This document shows, piece by piece, positions 34,579 through 37,686 of a stretch of DNA of 37,686 nucleotides (its first letter is position 1; each line of letters begins with the position of its first letter). The notes under the pieces were generated by a model, which worked only from the letters and a program-made list of their open reading frames with translations, did not search any database and was not told the DNA's origin. The stretch comes from Bacteroidales bacterium (GTDB lineage: Bacteria > Bacteroidota > Bacteroidia > Bacteroidales > P3), in assembly GCA_004551865.1 (NCBI GenBank), contig SFPR01000015.1:1-37686 (forward strand). Direction: 5' to 3'. A program made the translations under genes and the position numbers.

Positions 34579-34639
34579 TGTTTCAAGCAAAATCGCAATA
34601 TTTCAAATACCATACAGGTCTTAACTTTCCGAATACTAT

Positions 34640-34814
34640 CCACAAAAGCAAGCCATTGTACGGTTTGCAATTCCACCCCGAGAGTTTCATGACAAGTTGC
34701 GGCAAAACGATTGTGCAAAATTGGCTCTTGTCCTTACGCTCAAAGTAAACCAAAACAGCCAAGCACCATACCGCAAAAATAAATCGCCGTTTTATTTTGG
34801 CAAATCGCCGTTTT
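34640..34814 (+). pseudogene. Second copy of the pabA 3' end with repeat cluster J
   Basis: A 175-base duplicate of 32815-33031 lacking 42 bases. It encodes the last 35 residues of PabA, including the FHPES motif, with no amino-acid change, but no upstream pabA sequence, so it is a non-functional fragment. It ends in the repeat cluster. Identity over the first 144 bases is 142/144, so the copy is recent. Confidence 0.92.
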
Positions 34815-34859
34815 TTCAAAAAAAAGTGGCGATTTCTCACCGAAAAAACACCACTTTTT
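34781..34859. repeat. Phased palindrome cluster J (3 cores) with a degenerate hairpin end
   Basis: Cores start at 34781, 34802 and 34823, exactly 21 bp apart; the third (AAAGTGGCGATTT) is degenerate. After it, CCACTTTTT at 34851-34859 can pair with AAAAAGTGG at 34821-34829, so the end of the cluster can fold as a hairpin. Confidence 0.8.
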
Positions 34860-34892
34860 CAAGAACCAATCAACAATTTGGTATAAGCAAAA

Positions 34893-34928
34893 AGCGAAGT
34901 CGCAAGACATAACGTCAGCGACTTCGCT
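34893..34928 (-). terminator. Terminator of the lysine-fermentation operon
   Basis: AGCGAAGTCGC (34893-34903) pairs perfectly over 11 bp with GCGACTTCGCT (34918-34928); on the minus strand TTTTGCTT follows. It lies 28 bases after the fabG-like stop. Confidence 0.88.
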
Positions 34929-34956
34929 CAAAATGCATAAAATTAACAAAAAATTG

Positions 34957-35700
34957 CTATACTGTCATACCGCCATCAACACTGAGTACTGCTCCATTGA
35001 CGTATGCAGCCTCGTCGGAGGCAAGGAAGCAGAATGCGTTGGCAATATCTTCGGGTTTTCCAAGTCTTCCGACAGGTACTTTGGCAACCATACCTGCCAA
35101 AACGTCTTCCGGCATCTTTGCAACCATGTCTGTGGCGATAAATCCGGGAGCTACTGCGTTTACAGTAACGCCTTTTTTACCCAACTCTCTGCAAAGAGTC
35201 TTTGTCATGCCGATAACACCCGCCTTTGTGGCAACATAGTTGGTCTGTCCGAAGTTTCCGTACAATCCCACAACGGAAGAAACATTGATAATCCTGCCCC
35301 AGCCTGCTTCAACCATATATTGGTTTACTGCCTTGGTACAATAGAATGTTCCTGTGAGGTTTATGTCGATTACGCTCTGCCATTGCTCCGGTGTCATCTT
35401 CTTCAATGTAGAGTCATTGGTAATTCCGGCATTGTTAATCAAGATGTCAATTTTGCCGTTGGCATCAAAAACTCTCTTTGTTGCCGCAACAACTTGCTCA
35501 TAGTTTGATGTATCAACCGCATCAAAGCAAATTGTATAGCCTTCTTTTGCCATTGCTTCAACAAAAGCCTTACCTTTTTCGGCATTTCTTGCCCATACTG
35601 TTACCTTTGCACCTTCTTGTGCAAACTTTTTTGCAGCTGCCGCACCAATTCCGGCTGTTCCTCCGGTGATTATGGCAACCTTATTTTCCAATCTCTTCAT
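34957..35700 (-). CDS. SDR family 3-oxoacyl reductase, probably NADPH acetoacetyl-CoA reductase (PhaB/FabG type)
   Basis: A 247-aa short-chain dehydrogenase with GGTAGIG (13-19) for the cofactor, NNAG (89-92), and the catalytic S141/S142, Y155 and K159 (NYVATKAG). Sequence alone cannot separate FabG from PhaB. Its place at the end of kamE-CoA-transferase-MaoC suggests that it reduces acetoacetyl-CoA to (R)-3-hydroxybutyryl-CoA. The VWARN after strand 2 hints at NADP(H). It is followed by the operon terminator. Confidence 0.9.
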   Translation of the reverse strand: MKRLENKVAIITGGTAGIGAAAAKKFAQEGAKVTVWARNAEKGKAFVEAMAKEGYTICFDAVDTSNYEQVVAATKRVFDANGKIDILINNAGITNDSTLKKMTPEQWQSVIDINLTGTFYCTKAVNQYMVEAGWGRIINVSSVVGLYGNFGQTNYVATKAGVIGMTKTLCRELGKKGVTVNAVAPGFIATDMVAKMPEDVLAGMVAKVPVGRLGKPEDIANAFCFLASDEAAYVNGAVLSVDGGMTV

Positions 35701-35719
35701 TGCTGTTATGTTTTGTTTG

Positions 35720-36133
35720 TTAAAATCTATCGGTATGCATCAATTTTGCCTCGCCTGTTATTACCTCTTTGCCGGTTTGCTCATCTGTCAAAGTGGTACG
35801 AATAAGTCCGCGATGCTTTTCTTCATTCACTTCTATGACTTCAAATTTTGCCACATAGTTTCTGCCGACAAAAACAGGAGAACGAAAACTCATTTGCTGG
35901 CTCATGTAGATTGTTCCCTCGCCGGGCCACATTGTTCCGAAAACTCGTGAAAAGACCGCTCCTGCAAAGAAGCCGTGAACTATCGGTTTGCCAAAAGGAG
36001 TCTTTGCAGCGTACTCCGGATTGATGTGAATGGGATTATTGTCAAGCGAACAGTCTGCAAAAGCGTTTACTTGCTCTTGTGTAAAACTCGTTTTCAACTC
36101 GTAGGTGTCGCCTTGCTTAATTTTTTCCATCAT
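35720..36133 (-). CDS. MaoC-type (R)-specific enoyl-CoA hydratase (PhaJ-like)
   Basis: A 137-aa hotdog hydratase. The overhang motif carries D31 and H36 (DNNPIHINPEYAAKTPFGKP), the same spacing and numbering as the catalytic pair of Aeromonas PhaJ, followed by IVHGFFAGAVFS. It would interconvert (R)-3-hydroxybutyryl-CoA and crotonyl-CoA. It lies 19 bases before the reductase gene and 14 bases after the CoA-transferase gene. An extra Met at the start (MMEK) leaves a one-residue doubt. Confidence 0.88.
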   Translation of the reverse strand: MMEKIKQGDTYELKTSFTQEQVNAFADCSLDNNPIHINPEYAAKTPFGKPIVHGFFAGAVFSRVFGTMWPGEGTIYMSQQMSFRSPVFVGRNYVAKFEVIEVNEEKHRGLIRTTLTDEQTGKEVITGEAKLMHTDRF

Positions 36134-36147
36134 GTCGTGATTTGAGA

Positions 36148-36807
36148 TTATTGTTGCATTGGTTTCAAATCGTCGGCAATGATAAGGTCAGCCTCTGTTG
36201 CCGCTTTAACTTGCTCAACTGTAAATTCGGGATGTATTTCCTTCAACACAATACCCTCGGGAGTGATTTCCATTACACCCATTTCGGTGATTATCATATT
36301 GACCTGACCTTTGGCAGTAAGCGGAAGGGTACATTTTTTCAATATTTTGGGATTTCCCTTTGCCGTATGTTCCATTGCAAGTATTACCTTCTTGGCTCCT
36401 ACAAGCAAATCCATAGCTCCGCCCATTCCGGGGATTTTTTTGCCGGGTATCATCCAGTTTGCCAAGTCTCCTTTCTCATCTACCTGCATTGCTCCCAAGA
36501 TTGAAGCATCTACATGACCGCCTCTGATAATTCCGAAGGAGGTTGCAGAGTCGAAAGTGGCTGCTCCGTCAATCATTGTAACGAATCCGCCGCCTGCATT
36601 TATCAATTCAGGATTTTCTTCGCCCTCTTTTGCATCAGAATCCATGCCTATCAAGCCGTTCTCACTTTGCAAAAGAACCTTGACTCCCGGTTTCAAATAG
36701 TTGGGAATAAGTGTTGGTATGCCGATACCAAGATTTACCACATATCCGTCTTGAAGCTCCAAAGCAGCTCGCTTTGCTATCACTTCTCTTATTTGAGCTT
36801 TTTCCAT
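36148..36807 (-). CDS. atoA: Acetate/butyrate-acetoacetate CoA-transferase subunit B
   Basis: A 219-aa CoA-transferase beta subunit with NLGIGIPTLIPNYL and the catalytic glutamate E49 in QSENGLIGM, then DSATSFGIIRGGHVDASILGAMQVD and GMGGAMDLL. It would move CoA from butyryl-CoA to acetoacetate in lysine fermentation. The alpha subunit is not adjacent downstream and must be upstream of the window or elsewhere. It is in the kamE operon. Confidence 0.92.
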   Translation of the reverse strand: MEKAQIREVIAKRAALELQDGYVVNLGIGIPTLIPNYLKPGVKVLLQSENGLIGMDSDAKEGEENPELINAGGGFVTMIDGAATFDSATSFGIIRGGHVDASILGAMQVDEKGDLANWMIPGKKIPGMGGAMDLLVGAKKVILAMEHTAKGNPKILKKCTLPLTAKGQVNMIITEMGVMEITPEGIVLKEIHPEFTVEQVKAATEADLIIADDLKPMQQ

Positions 36808-36839
36808 AGCTTTTATGTTTTATTACTTTGTTTTCAAAC

Positions 36840-36877
36840 AAGCGTTTGTCCGAAAACTGCCTTGCGAACAAACGCTT
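36840..36877 (-). other. Intercistronic hairpin between kamE and atoA
   Basis: AAGCGTTTGT (36840-36849) and ACAAACGCTT (36868-36877) form a perfect 10-bp stem with an 18-base loop. On the minus strand GTTTGAAAAC follows, a poor U tract, so it may slow RNA decay or attenuate rather than terminate. Confidence 0.6.
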
Positions 36878-36907
36878 CTCACATTGGTTTATTGTGTCGG
36901 TGATTGA

Positions 36908-37612
36908 TTATTTTCCCATGCGACGTGCCAACTCTTCTGCGATGTAAGAGGCAACGTCATCGGCGTAGGTATTCATTCCGAATCCTGCATCGTAACCCAA
37001 TTCCTTTGCAAGCTCGTGAGTAATTCTCGCACCACCGCAACACAATATCACTTTATCTCTCAAACCTTCGGCTTCCAACATCTCGACAAGCTCTGTCAAG
37101 TTTTGGATATGCACATCTTTTTGAGTAACTGTCTGAGATACCAAAAGAGCATCGGCTTTCATTTCGATAGCTTTTGCAATGAACTCTTCGTTTGGCACTT
37201 GCGCTCCCATGTTCAGAGCTTCTATCATCTCATAACGCTCCAATCCGTAATGGCCTGCATAACCTTTCATGTTCATTATGGCATCTATTCCCACAGTGTG
37301 GGCATCTGTACCTGTGGAAGCTCCGACAATGACAATCTTTCGTCCGATTTTTTCCTTGATGAACTCATCTGTCTCGTGCATATCCATGACATTCGATTCC
37401 ACTTTCGGAACATGGATTGTTGTATAATCGACTGTGTGAACAGTGCTGCCGTAGCAGTTAAAGAAAGTGAAGCCTTTGGTCAATTCTTTGTAGAATACTA
37501 CTTGCGGATTCTCAAATCCCATTTTCTTCATCAACTGTTTTGCAGCCTCTATGGCTTCATCGCCACACGGAACGGGAAGTGTAAAACTCAACTGTGTCTT
37601 ACCGTCGTTCAT
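36908..37612 (-). CDS. kamE: Beta-lysine 5,6-aminomutase beta subunit (cobalamin-binding)
   Basis: A 234-aa subunit carrying the B12 motif DxHxxG at D103-H105-G108 (TGTDAHTVGID) and K116 in NMKG, 11 residues after the cobalamin His, matching the PLP-binding Lys144/His133 pair I recall for the Clostridium enzyme. With KamD it converts L-beta-lysine to 3,5-diaminohexanoate. The numbering is 28 short of the family, and codons just upstream of ATG 37612 read VKPYGDT in frame, which also looks conserved. No ATG/GTG/TTG lies between there and a stop at 37663-37661, so the true start is unclear. Confidence 0.92.
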   Translation of the reverse strand: MNDGKTQLSFTLPVPCGDEAIEAAKQLMKKMGFENPQVVFYKELTKGFTFFNCYGSTVHTVDYTTIHVPKVESNVMDMHETDEFIKEKIGRKIVIVGASTGTDAHTVGIDAIMNMKGYAGHYGLERYEMIEALNMGAQVPNEEFIAKAIEMKADALLVSQTVTQKDVHIQNLTELVEMLEAEGLRDKVILCCGGARITHELAKELGYDAGFGMNTYADDVASYIAEELARRMGK

Positions 37613-37686
37613 TGTGTCGCCGTATGGTTTTACTTTGGTTCTTTCTTCCTGTTTTAATATCTATTTCAATTAGTGAATATTGTTTA

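Noticed and set aside
34437..34639. Plus-strand frame fused to the pabA fragment at 34640
   Set aside because: It is antisense to the small secreted protein and its promoter; the join to the PabA tail is accidental.

Overview
The window looks like a chromosomal segment of a low-GC member of the Bacteroidales, probably an anaerobic, amino-acid-fermenting relative of Porphyromonas or Odoribacter. The evidence is a three-gene succinate dehydrogenase/fumarate reductase operon of Bacteroidetes type, a methylmalonyl-CoA mutase small subunit, two TonB-dependent receptors with carboxypeptidase-regulatory N-terminal domains, a PorE-like type IX secretion (T9SS) protein next to a T9SS type-B cargo, a viroplasmin-type RNase H, lysine-fermentation genes, and many promoters of the Bacteroidetes form TTTG-N(18-20)-TAnnTTTG. 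The exact genus cannot be decided from the sequence alone.

Layout. 1-1198 (minus) is a THUMP-like/PG_1098-type methyltransferase running off the left edge. 1516-5146 (plus) is sdhCAB. 5147-5603 has no convincing gene but carries two terminators and a small array of GATAAT-NNN-ATTATC palindromes. 5604-10191 (minus) holds mutA, a TPR protein, trmB and tsaB. 10320-12418 (plus) holds tRNA-Leu(GAG), tsaC and a second TPR protein. 12440-13408 (minus) is a decayed restriction-modification island: a DpnI-type nuclease broken by an out-of-frame internal deletion, a small conserved ORF and the 3' end of a DNA methylase. 13588-18850 (minus) holds a His/Cys-rich HMA protein, its TonB receptor, a nitrilase-family amidase, a small LRR protein and ribF. 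18979-26657 (plus) holds porE-like, phoH, a 1395-aa T9SS cargo and RNase H. Then come a thioesterase (minus), holA and a TonB receptor (plus), a divergent pabBC/pabA pair, a two-gene secreted thiol-redox cassette, and at 34957-37612 (minus) the end of a lysine-to-butyrate operon: kamE, CoA-transferase subunit B, MaoC-type hydratase, FabG/PhaB-type reductase.

The most unusual element is not a gene. Ten places carry one to five copies of a 13-bp palindrome, AAAACG-S-CGTTTT (S = G or C), and inside clusters successive copies are spaced by exactly 21 bp (24 of 26 steps), i.e. two helical turns. I count 36 cores. Nine clusters are intergenic (divergent, convergent and tandem gene pairs alike) and one lies in frame inside the 1395-aa cargo gene. 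One cluster has been copied together with the last 109 bases of pabA to a second site 1.8 kb away; the copy lacks exactly 42 bp, two repeat units. Together this suggests a mobile or amplifying, helically phased protein-binding repeat that I do not recognise as a named family.

The rest is mostly housekeeping and fermentative metabolism: folate (pab genes), t6A and m7G tRNA modification (tsaB, tsaC, trmB), flavin cofactors (ribF), replication (holA), fumarate respiration and propionate formation (sdhCAB, mutA), and butyrate formation from lysine.
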